NCBI GenBank assembly: GCA_003952965.2
Contig: CM025854.1
Location: 23,531,858 to 23,595,857, forward strand
Reading direction: 5' to 3'
Length of the DNA: 64,000 nucleotides
Source: Morella rubra
Lineage: Eukaryota; Streptophyta; Magnoliopsida; Fagales; Myricaceae
The notes below the pieces were generated by a model. The model worked only from the letters and a program-made list of their open reading frames with translations. It was not told where the DNA came from and did not search any database. A program made the position numbers and the translations under genes. Shown here one piece after another: positions 48,862 through 60,567 of this stretch; position 1 is the stretch's first letter; every line of letters begins with the position of its first letter.

Positions 48862-49707
48862 TAAATTTTTTCAATGAATAGTAAGAGTGTTTTCTTTTAT
48901 AGTTATACTCTTAGAGAAATATTTAGTGTCCTTTCTGAGTTTTTTTTCAAATTTTTTTAAAACAGAATCTAAGAATGACACCAAACATTTCTTCGAAAAA
49001 AAAAATTACTAAGTTGGTTGTAACTCAAAAAAAAAAAAAAAAAAAAAAAAAGTAGACCAGGTAAGCTATTGTTGAACAGAGGCTGCATGGGCACAAAAAT
49101 CTGGGCTGAGAAACTGTTGCCCGTATAGTGCGGGCCCACAATCAGCATAATTGGATGGGGTGGACTTCGGCCCGAGGAAGCTTCTTCTTTACTGACGTTT
49201 CTGTCTTTGCAGGACATGGAGCTCGCCCTTGGATGCCTGATGCTTCCCCTAGGCCTAGGGACTTATTATTTAAAAGAAAAAAAAAAAAGAAAGAAAGATG
49301 CTTCCCTTATGCGGAGGGTTCTCTCCCGTTTCCTCACGTTACGTTTGGGCAAAAATATTTCCATCATCCGGACAAACATAATATTAATTAAAAACAAAGA
49401 TGTCACTTTTCTTTTTATTGTTTTCTTCCTGTTTCATTTTGATTGTCGTTGTTATCTTCTGAGGATTCGGTTTTGTCTCTTTCTTCTTTTCTTTTTTTGT
49501 AAGCGGAATATCTGGCGCACGAATGGTATTTCAAATCTTACATGTACTTTTTGGAGGGTAAAATAGGCACAATATCGACTAGTAGGTGCAAATGCTCCCC
49601 GTCAAGGACGGGCTTGAAAGTTAACTCATACCTGATTTAACCCTAATACCTGATGTTTACTTGCAAGTTAAAAAAAAAAGGGTTAAATGTAGACCACCGT
49701 CACTATT
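48862..49707. other. Intergenic, nothing recognised
   Basis: Includes a poly-A run (49027-49051) and a segment near 49230-49275 (CCCCTAGGCCTAGGG then an A-rich tail) that could be a retroposon end. Open frames are low-complexity. Confidence 0.35.
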
Positions 49708-51653
49708 GTGGGCTTGTTTGGTTGTGAGTTCAAGTCCTGGTTTTGGGTCACGGTTGTAGTTTTGGTTCTGTAATTCAACCTAGGCTGAACTTTTCTGTCG
49801 CGCATCTGCCAAGACCAGCTCTCACCTCACACACACATAAAGCTGTCTCATATGACCCAATACTTTAATTGCGCCGACAGTTAACACTACAGGTACTCAA
49901 CGGTGGGGACCCGTTGACCACAAGGCCAAACTAGAAAGAGATATTTGATCCGTCGTCCAAATTGGCTAGATCCCTGCAAGTCTTCTGCGACAAAATGCTA
50001 CAAAAACAGTTTCAGTTTGGCAAATGAATAAAAACCCATATATGGCGGTGGCATTGTTGTATTTGTTGATCTGCAGCATTTCTGTTTTCATTTTGCCAAC
50101 TACCTCTGATGTGAAATTACTCACATCAAAAGTAGGAGGAGGAAAAGGGTGCGAACAAAACTGTTTGGAGAAGAAGGTGATTGGACTATTATGGGAGTGG
50201 GCATCCGTCGCTCATGCGGGCTCGCGGACGACTATCGCGCGAAAGCACAATGATTTAGTATGTGGGAATGCTCATTCCGCTTGCTCGCGTGAGCATTCGA
50301 GCGAGAAGAGCGCGAACGCGGAGTCCAGATTTTCAGATTAAAATCTGCCCATTTTTCATTTAAATTGTTCACGGATTTAGTGTAAACTCCAGTTCGTTCG
50401 CTTTCGTAACTCAGTTATTTCATTTTAAGACTATATTGACGTATAGTTTTCCAGTCATTCATATAGTTTATCCAAACACTGCCCTCTATGTTGGCTTACG
50501 TTTTTGTTTATATGTATATTCATGAATATAAATATTCTAAATAATATATACATTGTGTGTTGGATACTAGCGGTATAAAGTCAGGTACGTGATCTTAGCC
50601 CACCTCAGAAGGAATACTGAGTGTGGTTTGTCAAGCGGGATGAAGTCAGCTAATTAAATTCAAAGGGCATGTCAATTAAAAAACTCGCAAAGGCACGGTA
50701 GGTTGACGCTAATTGGAATTTAACATAACTTATGTAAAGAACACAAATAGAGAAATATTATCGGCACGATTATTTTGCGTGGGAGGGAACCAATTAAGGG
50801 ATAGTCTTGCAAACAATAATTCGATTCTCTGAGCAATGGCTGCAGACATGAACTAAGATTTCATAGATTTGTAAGGAAGAGGAAAAAGAGACGACAGAGA
50901 AAGATTTGTAAAGGAATGTGTACAGTGGTCAAAATGGGTTGCTGGGGAGTTAATAGAGAAGAAGGTCGGAAGAATGGCAGTGGCTGGTGGGGATTAAATC
51001 CGGTAGTTGGAGAAGGAGACTTTGAAATCCGGTAGTTAGAGAAGGAGACTTTGAAATTAATAAGCAGTTATGGTGGAAGTGGTGGACGGCAGGGCAGCGA
51101 GCGTGGAAACGGGAGAGTGAGATCAGACCGGAAGCTTTTACTCGAAGAGTAACGACACATTTTCATCCTCATCTCGTTTAGCTATAGATATTTGTATTGT
51201 GTCTGTATTATGTCAGACTGCGGTTCACGATGACTGGTTTTTTTCGTCGGAATAGCAGGTACATGTTAAAGCTGACTGCGAAATAAATAAGTATTGTGGC
51301 AGATGGAGAAGATGACTGCGAAATAAATAAGCATTGAGGTTGGCAGCTATGGACGGCAGTGCAGTGAGAGTGTGTAACAGGGAGAGGGAGTTCGAATCAC
51401 TTCTTGTCGAAGAATGCATAGACGTTTTGGACACCTGGAAAATAGTCAGAGAGCGGAGTTCGATACACGCTTTTGTCTGGGTAGCAAGTAGATGTTGGAA
51501 AACTTTTTGAAAAGGCTTACACCAATTGGCATGTGACACGTGTACACGTCGCAGTAACCTTGAACCCAGCCAAACGTTGGTTCTGATTACTAGGTTCAAC
51601 TCCTCGTTTGAACCCAAAAACCAGGACCTGAACCCACAACCAAACAAGCCCAC
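49708..51653. mobile_element. TIR element of ~1.95 kb, family unassigned
   Basis: The ends are inverted repeats of ~75 bp with a few gaps: the left starts GTGGGCTTGTTTGGTTGTG and the right is its near-perfect inverse ending CCAAACAAGCCCAC. Similarity continues inwards through GGTTCAGGTCCTGG-type and GGTTGAATT-type blocks. No transposase is present. The interior holds a small ORF (50024-50341), a CpG-rich patch (50195-50325), a 32-bp tandem duplication (50992-51058) and a repeated GACTGCGAAATAAATAAG block (~51273, ~51313). No clear target duplication is seen. Confidence 0.7.
50024..50341 (+). CDS. Small ORF with signal-peptide-like start, function unknown
   Basis: A 105-codon frame. Residues 7-27 (MAVALLYLLICSISVFILPTT) look like a signal peptide or membrane anchor. 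A short Gly/Lys region with two Cys follows (GGGKGCEQNC), then a CpG-rich, polar, Ala/Ser/His-rich tail. It lies inside the TIR element at 49708-51653. No family is recognised. The abrupt base-composition change at ~50195 suggests two unrelated segments read as one frame. It may be a captured gene start or chance. Confidence 0.25.
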   Translation: MNKNPYMAVALLYLLICSISVFILPTTSDVKLLTSKVGGGKGCEQNCLEKKVIGLLWEWASVAHAGSRTTIARKHNDLVCGNAHSACSREHSSEKSANAESRFSD

Positions 51654-52254
51654 GTATGTCCCAATAACCTCGGATACAAAAATATTCATGGAAGCGCAGG
51701 AAGCAATGTGACAGATGTTTGCAACATTGGCAAGTGACAGCCTGAACAAGATAACATCAAACAGTGCATTTGAGTGGGATATCCAAAGGTGACACAGTCA
51801 AGTCATATCATCAGCTTTGATCAAACCCAGCAACTTAAGCTGCATCCTGGAACTCTACTCATCGCTTGAGAACAGGCAGACAACACTGACGATTTAGGCA
51901 AAACTTCGTGCAACTAGGTGTTAACTAACCAATCGATACTAGACCATCAGTCAAGCATAAGAAAAGCTTTGAAATTAAATTAAAGTACGGAGGAAGAAAG
52001 AGAAGAAAAAAAAGAGGCACTTTAGTTTCTCTAAGAGTATTCGTGGAATTCATAATTGAGAAAAGAAAGAAAAACTCTTTCGACAAACTGGCTGCTGATC
52101 TACCCATCTGTTACAAATAAATAATTTCTATATAAAGGTACTTCGAAAATGAAAGAACGAAGGTACCTCCCAAGTATAAATTACAGCTTACTGAACTAGT
52201 TGTTAGTAGGATCACAAATGCAACCAGTCAGGCTGCTTGGCCTCAAAACACATC
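51654..52254. other. Intergenic DNA and TBL 3' flank
   Basis: Presumed 3' UTR of the minus-strand TBL gene, plus AT-rich spacer. Nothing else is seen. Confidence 0.4.
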
Positions 52255-55200
52255 TTATAACGGAGAGCTCTTGCTGCCTTCATATTCCCTCCTTATGATT
52301 TCAAGCACAAGTTCATTCCAGGTATCAACCGGACCTGGCATGCACCAGTGCAAGCAATCCTGTGGCGGGGGCTTTCCATCTGGGCCACGTTTTGTGATCT
52401 TATTTGGATCAGGGCTTCGGTATGGTCCAGGATGCCCATCATGGCGGTAGCCGAAGACTTCAGTGATATCCATCAACCTCAACTTTGATCTATTTGTTCC
52501 CCGCTTAATGGCGCGGTTGAAGCCAGCGACCTGTTTTTCATGCATTATGTTTGTGAAGCCATTTTCTACCAATTCACCAACTGCAAGCGGCTTTGTCTTT
52601 CCGGTGCATGATCCACCTGTATTCCAGGCCCCACCTTCATAATGATCAGGCGAATAGGAACGAACAATCGTAAGCCCCGTATAATTTGGATGAGTAACAA
52701 GAGAAGTGAGAATTGTCTCAACAGATATCCCAAATGCTTCAACACTGTTAACTTGCATAGGCCGAGATTTATCAGGCCACCACAACTGTCCTCCCACAAT
52801 CTCGTTGTTCCAGACATAGACTGACCGCTTGGCAAACCAGTGACCGGAAGATATAACAATCACATCAAACTTTGGGACGAATTCCATGAAGTTATCATCG
52901 GGGGCATCAAGATGCAGCTTCGTCACACCCTCAGGAGCAAAATCAAATTGTGCAGATGTTTGCTTGACGAGCCATGAGGACCATATCCGGACAATTGTTA
53001 CAGATGTTGACTTGAAAAAATAACGTTGCATTTTCTTGTTTCCTCGGTTTTTAGGAACTTCTACCTGAAAAATATTCCACAAAATTTTCCATTAGAAAAG
53101 GAGAGAAAGAAGGCGAGGGGTGAGCAAATCCTAGACTTAGAATACTGAACTGTCAATTATTTGTCTATATTTAACATAAAACACTAACCATTTCATGTGT
53201 ATAGGGGAGGCAAACATGTCTACCCAAGCCTAAAATTTGGCCTGGCTAGGCCAAAGTGGGCCTATATTTCTCAGTACAATCTAAGCCTCAAATCACACCT
53301 GGAGTAAGGCTCACTTTAGCTCAATAACAATGCCTATTGTCCAGACCAGGCATCGCACAACACAAAATATCCTGAAATATAGCCAATTCTCTGATTTTAC
53401 AAGAACAGTAGGGTACCTCTCTCCATGCCACTGTGCATACACAACATTAGCAGGCTGCAGCAACTAATTAAGACCATGACTGAGCCTAAAACTAGAAAAC
53501 CCAACCCAGATCAAACACAAACTTGGCAGTAAGATACTCATTGCATTAGTTTATATTCTTAAAAAGAAAAAGGGGGGGGGGGGGGGGGGAAGGGAAGTAA
53601 TACGAGTTTAACAGGTCCTGGGGCTTGTGTATTTATGGCCAGTAATTTGTTCAAATAATTAACAAGATATCAAGCTTAACACTACACAGATAGGTCATTG
53701 CCTGCCACAGAATGCACAGCATTGATTCCATCTGGTTTCGACCAACAGAGTCGCCTATGAAAGCTAGTGTCTTTCCCTTCATTAACTCCAGAAATTTCCT
53801 CGCATCAAATCGGGGGAGTTCACACTGAAAGGGCTTCCATCGCCAATTCTCATAGTCCTTGTCAGGCCTTCCATTCCCCTGGCAATTCTGTGTCTGCGTT
53901 AATACGGGGCATGTATTGTTTGTGTATAGTGGCCCTGATGTATCGTAAAACCAATTTCCATGGTACAGATCACAGCCTGCAGAATAGAAAATGAAATCAC
54001 GCGCTAAAAGCTTAGAAGAAGAGATAAAGGCGAAAAAGAGAAGGAAGAAATAATCCCTCACTACAGCGGAACAATATAACTCATGACAGGCCTTAGAGTA
54101 TTGCTTTAAGAATAAGAAAAATTGTTTCGAAGATATAGTAATAATTATGAAGGGTATGGCAATAATGATATAACTCGGGACAGTCAATAATTTGTGGAAC
54201 ATTTGTTCTCGTCTTGTGGCTGGTAGAAGAGTTCGTAACTAGATCAGGGAAGATAACAAAAATCGGAGCACCAAGTAAAGACCTAATGTTTGGACTGTCA
54301 GATGAATAGTTGTCAGATAAACTAACTACTAATAGCTAGTTAAATTTCAGCAAACACGTACACATAATAACCAAGTATCATGATAATTTAATATCTGGAG
54401 ACCACCATTTAAGTATATGCTCCAGGAAATGAGTTCTACTAAATACTGTAAGTGATAGTTCATTTCAATAAAAAGAAGTGGTCGAAGGACTTGTTCAAAG
54501 CAAAAAGAATGGGTACCTGAATCAACTGATATATTCTCCGTAACATTGCTGGGCAGACTATAAATACTTTCTTCAGCCCCCGATTTGGGATCAGAAGAAA
54601 TTGTAGAATCATTTGATCCCATTTCTGTAACATTGGACTTATCCAGCAAACTCAGAGAAATGGGTCCTTTATTCTCAGCATTCTTTGTAAAATTGGACGA
54701 ATCGGAACTTGTCTTCGCACCGTCTTCCTTTATTAAAAGAGAGGATGATGCCGGAAAAGGTGCCGTGTTCTGCATAGCGACATTAGGACTAGGTGAACTC
54801 ATGGGTACCTGTGAATTAGACTCGGGGGGCAAATTCTCATCAACCACTTCTGTCTTGTTTTCCACCGAAAATAGATCATTGGACCTCGCAGACGGTTGTG
54901 AATTGGACAATCTCGGAAGAGATGCTTCTACATCTGTCTTCTCCGAGGCTGTTGGGACAACGGGTCCGTGATTTGTACTAACGAGCACTTGTGAATTGGT
55001 CCCAGAGGTTAAATCCTTATCAATAACTTCCACCGTGCCTTTCGTCGGAGAAGTTGAGCTCGTGGACTCTTGTAAATCAGACTCGGCTTCAACATTGTTA
55101 TCATGGCGATGATTAATGGTAGTCTGATTGCCCGGAGAGGTTGACCAATCCACCTTCTCCGAATTATCAACGCCATAGAAATACCCGCGAACCGTGGAAC

Positions 55201-55336
55201 CAATCGGATGGGAGACTAGTATCCAGGAAGCAAATATTAAAAAGAATGCCAATCCTCCCACTGTAACCACGATCCGAGCAAGAGTCCGTGGATATACAGT
55301 CATTGTTGGAGAGACTTTTGGAGAGGCCCAAGTCAT
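52255..55336 (-). CDS. TBL17: TRICHOME BIREFRINGENCE-LIKE protein (TBL17/YLS7-TBL18 type)
   Basis: TBL proteins are Golgi type-II membrane proteins of the DUF231/PC-esterase family that O-acetylate cell-wall polysaccharides. Three exons (54517-55336, 53702-53976, 52255-53064) join to 1905 nt, 634 residues. There is one membrane helix (~22-41), a long Ser/Thr/Asn-rich stem (~45-273), and the TBL domain from GCDLYHGNWFYD. The catalytic GDS is at 348-350 (FIGDSVGRNQ) and the DxxH box at 601-604 (DCLHWCMPGPVDTWNE). SSGHWFAKRSVYVWNNEIVG and IVRSYSPDHYEGGAWNTGGS are typical of the YLS7/TBL18 branch. Exon 2 must end after ILWQ to match the family, where the intron starts GC rather than GT, giving a GC-AG intron. 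The stem is longer than in most relatives. Confidence 0.93.
53572..53589. repeat. poly-G tract (18 nt) in TBL intron 2
   Basis: Eighteen G inside the intron 53065-53701. Confidence 0.95.
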
Positions 55337-56440
55337 AGCTTCCCGAAAGCTAAATCAACTATCTTGAACCCTACCATATAAAATCCCCAACAAATAATTA
55401 GCTGCTAAAACTGTTGTTTCCGAATCTCAGTCCTACAGGTAGGAGCTTTGACCATCGATTTCTCTTCAGAACTGCTCTTAAAAATGGCCTCTCGTTTCGC
55501 AAAGTTCGGTAACCAGATTAGAAAACAATTTCCTCAGGCAATCCTGTAGAACACATAAGATACAACCAATAAACAAATACTTTCGCATAAGAATCGTCAA
55601 TGTGGAGAAAAAAAAAAAGCTTAAAAGAATCATCAAAACTCTGGCCAATAAGTTTTATTCGTCACTTCTTGACTAATATACTGCTAATAAATTTATAAAT
55701 ACAACAACAAAAAAACAGAAAATCAAATTTCATGCCATAAGAACAAAGGCAGTATTCGAAACCCAATAATAGAGCAAAATTATATAGACAGATCAAGCAC
55801 TACAGTTTATAAAAGAAAATGGGTAACAAATGCGCGAAACATCCATAAAAAGTGTTCTTTTTCGCAATTTCAAGATAAAGAAACGGATACGAACGTCGCA
55901 CCCTGAGATCTTCCAAAATGCGACGAGAAACAACCTTTTAATCTAAGACCTTCAAAATCTGCAACCGTCGCAAATGAAAATGGAGGATAGGCGCCTGACC
56001 CCGCGGAATCGCTCAATTTCCAGGGAGTGGAAAGTGATTAGCAATTGATCATCTGACGTTCACACCTGACGAAATCTCCATGCAAGTAAAACTGGCAATT
56101 TTGATGAGGACACGGAAACTTTCTTTGTATTTGATAATGAGACAGACGGAGCGCCTAGCGAGAGACAGAGAGATGGAGATATCAACTCAAAATGACAAAA
56201 GTATGAGCTCCGAGAAGCCTGTCGCGTATACCGGTTGCTACAGAGAAACCCAAAACTTGGAAAAGTATCCGGAAGAGTCCTATTAATTATTAGTGTCTCC
56301 CTGATTTGTCCGAAAGAAAAACAGTCTCTCCCTGATTTATATGATATTATGATAGTAGTTATTAAACTAACTATTATTATTAACAATAAATAATGCTTGA
56401 TAAACTCAAAACTTCTATAAAAAAAAAAAAAACAGATATT
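55337..56440. other. TBL leader/promoter and intergenic DNA
   Basis: About 200 nt upstream of the TBL start is probably its leader. A 171-codon minus-strand frame at 56060-56575 has an AT-driven Ile/Phe/Lys composition, crosses into a MITE, and is not accepted as a gene. Confidence 0.4.
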
Positions 56441-56667
56441 AAGGGCATGTTCGTTTTCATCATTTTTGTAGGATTTGAATACTACTTTTATTTTTACAAT
56501 CCAAACATCATAACGTACGCGTATTTTTATACAACACTTTATTACTTTTTTACACACATCAATCCCTTTCAACAACTTCTACATGTATTTTTATACAACT
56601 TTAACACCACCTAAATATTCACAATTTCATCATAATCCTAAAAAAAACATGAAAACGAACATGACCT
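56441..56667. mobile_element. MITE of 227 bp
   Basis: Inverted ends of ~35 bp: the left is AAGGGCATGTTCGTTTTCAT and onward to TAGGATT, the right the inverse of AAGGTCATGTTCGTTTTCAT. The interior is AT-rich and non-coding. The flanking duplication is not clear, so the superfamily is not assigned. Confidence 0.7.
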
Positions 56668-58789
56668 TGGATTTTGAAAATATTCCTCAAATACCATAAG
56701 TATAAATACACACTCCGTACAGATTAGTCTGTACCATGTCATTTTCAAGTGGCCGGCATGATCTAACTCCTAAAAAGTGTTTAGATTTAGATCCGATTTT
56801 CTACCATTTTTAATTCTGTCTAAACATACTCTGAGACATATTACAGAAACTTATTTTTTCAATAGAAATTACTCTTTTTTTTACACATTATGAAGTATAT
56901 TTATACTGAGAGAGACCTTTCTCAGACCTTGATGTCGTGTATAATGAGATGGTTATGACTTTTTTAAAAGCAATTAGGTTGAATGTTTTATAATCCAAAA
57001 ATGACCTAAATAATGGGAATATTGTAAAAATGATCAGGTACCATTAGGTTAAAATGATTTAAATAATGGTCTTGGAAAACTTTTTTTTTTATATATCAAA
57101 AATGTTTTGCTAATTCAAACATTATTTTTTTATACACAAAATATTTCATTATTCTAAAAACTTTTCTATCTAATTATTGACTTCAGTTTACAACACAAAA
57201 ATCAAAAATTTTTACTAAACTCATAAAAACTCATCTCGCAAATTTTTTTTTATTCCAAACATATTTAAAATTTATTCTTACATTCTGCATTATAATAATT
57301 GTTTTTTAAAAAAAATCTCTCTTTTATGAGCCTACCATTCTTAAAAATACCAAAAAAATATATATCTCAAAATATTTTTTTTTTCAAAAACCACGAACAA
57401 ATATGGCCAATTGACTTTAGAAAATATTCTTCAACTAAGATATGTACTCTTTAGAGATTAGTCTACAGCATGTCGTTTCAGCTAGCTTTATCTAATTCGT
57501 GACAAGTGTTTAGATTTAGATCCGACTTTCTACCATTTTTTATTGGTCAGATTTGTAAATCAATATCTTTTGAATTTTTTTAGAATGTTGTGAAAAATTA
57601 GGTAGATTAGAGTTTTTATTGAATTTTGAAACAAAAAAAATTGTAAAATATATAATTTTATAGAAGTGGGTGAAAAAATGAAAAGAGATGAAATTAATGA
57701 ATTTTTTTATGTTTATTGTAATAAAAAGAGAGATTTTGATTTTGAGAATTTAAAATTAATTTTGTTTGCATTTTTAAATTTTAAATGGATAGAAATTTTT
57801 TTATCTAGGCGATTAGGTTAGTAATTGCTCGGAAAAAAATGAAAATCAATATTTAGATTTGTAAGTTTAGAGGTAAGAAAACTTAAATCTTAGCATCCTA
57901 CAAATTTCTCAAAATTTGTTAAAAAGATCTACAAACTTTTATACATACTTTTTTTAAAAAAAAATATCAAATTCCAATAAAAATCAATCTACTAAATATT
58001 ATAAAACTTCATCAATTCACCCTATCTACTTTTTTTTTTTTAATATAATTCAATTATAAAACATCCTATCAACTCAACTTATCCACACTTTGTCACAGAA
58101 AAGCCAATTCTCTTATCAAACAACCTTTAAATTTTTTACCAGATTTTTATAAAACTCATAAAAATTAAATTTCAAAAAAAATTCTCCAACAAACTCAGAA
58201 TATAAATTTTGTTGACATACTAAACAACACCTCAAAGTAGCTATTATCAATACTTGTGTTGGTACGTGGCCATTTTTTTTTTACGATATGTGCACATAGC
58301 CAAATACGAGGAGACCATGTGAGAGAAACAAAACATTATAGTTTACATATTTTAACTCCTACAAATTATGTAATTCACATTCTAAATTATTAAACTTTTA
58401 AATTTGACACATTATATTTAAAATTATTACTATTTACCACTTGAATATCCATTATAATTGATATTTTCATGGAGGAAGTATGATCGGAATTTGTTTTAAC
58501 TATTTTTGAGATATAGTACTACTACACACACATCAATACAGTTTACATCTTTTAACTACTACAAATTATGCAATCTGCAATCCAAACTATCAAATTTTGG
58601 ACACATTATATTTAAAAGTTATTATTAAATTTAGTGTTGCATTTAATATCATAATTCAACTGTTTAAATTGTAATAAGTTTATTATTTTTTATTTGATTA
58701 AATAGTGAGATTTTAAAATGACTAAAAAGAATAAAATAATGTGTCAAATCATTTATTAGGTAAATTACAAAATGAATGCAAAATGTATA
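56668..58789. other. AT-rich intergenic DNA with dispersed direct repeats
   Basis: Two diverged direct repeats: one ~100 bp pair at ~56707-56810 and ~57441-57543 (sharing GTGTTTAGATTTAGATCCGA), and another ~100 bp pair at ~58336-58440 and ~58536-58635 (sharing CTACAAATTATG and GACACATTATATTTAAAA). They are too short and diverged to define an element. No gene is seen. Confidence 0.55.
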
Positions 58790-60410
58790 GTTAAAAAAAA
58801 GTTTAAATGCACCCATAATCTATGTGGTACGAGAATATAGTAAATATGTTCATGAGGTAAGAAAAGTTATTTTTAAATTTTTGCGGTAAACTTATTGTTA
58901 AAACTAAGTCCTTCTGTCAGTTCCGTTAAAAAAGCTAACTGAGCCTAACGACGTGTCAAGTGTAAGCCACGTCAGCAGTGCCCAGTCATTAAAATGGCTC
59001 CCATTCAACGCCCAATATTAGGTTGAACGGCGCCGTATATCGCTCTCCCCCATGTGAATTTTCCCCAACTTTTTTCTCTCCCCCTGCGACAGTTCCGAAC
59101 CCTTTTTTCTTCCCCCCCCCCTCCCCCTCGCGACCGAATCAACTTCAAGGGGGGGAAGATCTGGTCTCTGCAGTCAGCAACTGCAGATTCTTGCTGCTGT
59201 AACTCAAGCTTCAACTTCTTAATTTCTGAGTTATTTTCATCCAGAAGATTTTTCAAGTTCTCCCGATCTTGAACCAGTCCTTTGCCTTTTTTAACCGCCA
59301 TGGATAACCTCTCCCTCAGCAAGGCAGACTTCTCTTCTGATCCTTCAAGATCCTTCAGTAGAGAGCCCTTTTTCTCTTTCAAAAATACAAGTTCTTCAGA
59401 TATTGACTTCAACTCACATGACAGCTTATCAAACTCTAATCTCACCATCACCTCTTCTTCGAGTAATTTCTCAAACAACATCAGGTCTTGATCCCTTACA
59501 TACAAGAGACATTGAAATGTTTCAAACACTTTTTCATTAACATGGTAAGAATCTGAAGAAGCACTGCTCTGCTCTTTTATCTTCTCAAAGCATCTATGAA
59601 TGAGCACAGAATTGTCAAAGGACTGATAGACCGCTTCTTCATGTTCATGGTCAGAGATGATATCTTCTTCCCTGAAAATTGAAACTATTTCATTCCAAAT
59701 CATGGGAAACTTATTTGCTTCAACCTGGTTAGATTCAAGCTTTTATATATTATCCATGATTCCCTCCCTCAACCCCCGACCCACAAAAGTCCTACTCTGA
59801 AACCACTACAACAGCATATAAAAGATCCTCCAATTCGACTCCTCAAGAAAATTCCTAATGAACGCAAGTCTCAGGACTGTCGCAGAGACCAGAGGGAGAG
59901 ACAAATTTTGGAGGAAAATTCGCTATGGGGAGAGGAGATATACGGCGCCGTTCAACCTAATATTAGATTAAGAAGTTGGCTTTTTAAATTAACCGGCGCT
60001 GTTCAGAGTTACTGTGAACCATTCTAATGCTTGGGCATTGCTTAGGTGGCTTACATTGGCCACGTTATTAGGTTCAGTTTTTTTTTTTTTTTTTTTTTAA
60101 CGAAACTGACAGAAAGACCTAGGTTTAGGGAGAAGAAGATATTAAGGGAGTGTTTATTTGTCAAAATTTTAGAGAATATTTTTAAAATTTTAAGAATTTT
60201 TATTTTATTAAAATTTGTAAAAAAAAAAAAAAAGATATATATATATATATAAATTAAAAATTTTAAAATATATTTATTTTACTAAAAATTTTCGTACCCC
60301 AATATTAAGAAACAAATGGTACCTAAAATAACTTTTCTTACTTCAGCACATATTTACAACATTTTCGTACCAGTGACTGTGGATGTATTTAAGCCTTAAA
60401 AAAAAAAACG
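58790..60410. mobile_element. Pack-MULE-like element with long TIRs and a captured gene fragment
   Basis: Long inverted arms flank a unique interior. The left arm, 58790 to ~59042, is matched in inverse by ~59937-60408. Shared blocks run from outside in: GTTTAAATGCACCC-like, GTAAGAAAAGTTATTTT, CCTTCTGTCAGTTCCGTT, TGTAAGCCAC, and TAGGTTGAACGGCGCCGTATATC. The right arm is interrupted by an AT-rich insertion (~60140-60325), itself MITE-like. The interior (59050-59935) has a C-rich segment and a fragment of a host coiled-coil gene on the minus strand. Arms of ~200 bp around host sequence fit a Pack-MULE. No transposase and no clear 9-bp duplication are seen. Confidence 0.7.
59005..59703 (-). pseudogene. 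Captured fragment of a TNO1-like coiled-coil (golgin-type) gene
   Basis: A 232-codon frame. Its middle (about 59160-59700) encodes a long coiled coil: FEKLLEEEVMVRLEFDKLSC, SEELVFLKEKKGSLLKDLEG, LRERLSMAVKKGKGLVQDRE, LDENNSEIKKLKLELQQQES. This resembles the plant TGN-localised SYP41-interacting protein TNO1 family, whose full proteins exceed 1500 residues. After VADCRDQI the frame runs into Gly/Arg-rich sequence and then the inverted repeat of the host element, so the C-terminal ~45 residues are not from the parent gene. It also lacks the family's N-terminus and most of the rod. The frame is open, so a chimeric transcript is possible. Confidence 0.65.
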
Positions 60411-60567
60411 AACGGTCCTTATCTACGTAACTTGCTGGCGAGGACGCCCCAGAGACGCTAAAGAAAGAGAACTTAGAGAAGGAAGAAAATCCTAAAACCC
60501 AAGACTCTCTGGACTGGACCTACAGGCCTTCCAATTTCCTAGGGTTTTCGCATCCGGGGCAACGGGA
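60411..60567 (+). promoter_or_regulatory. Proximal promoter and leader of CLPT1
   Basis: Only ~157 nt separate the Pack-MULE end from the CLPT1 start codon. The sequence is purine-rich (GAGAACTTAGAGAAGGAAG) and leader-like, ending CGGGGCAACGGGAATGG. The element therefore sits within or at the edge of the proximal promoter. Confidence 0.45.

Noticed and set aside
51225-51749. 174-codon minus-strand frame
   Set aside because: It runs across the right inverted repeat of the 49708-51653 element into flanking DNA, so it cannot be an ancestral gene.
56060-56575. 171-codon minus-strand frame
   Set aside because: AT-driven composition, and it overlaps the MITE at 56441-56667; no homology is recognised.
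59054-59491. Plus-strand frames in the Pack-MULE interior
   Set aside because: Antisense to the captured coiled-coil fragment; Ser/Phe-rich shadow sequence.
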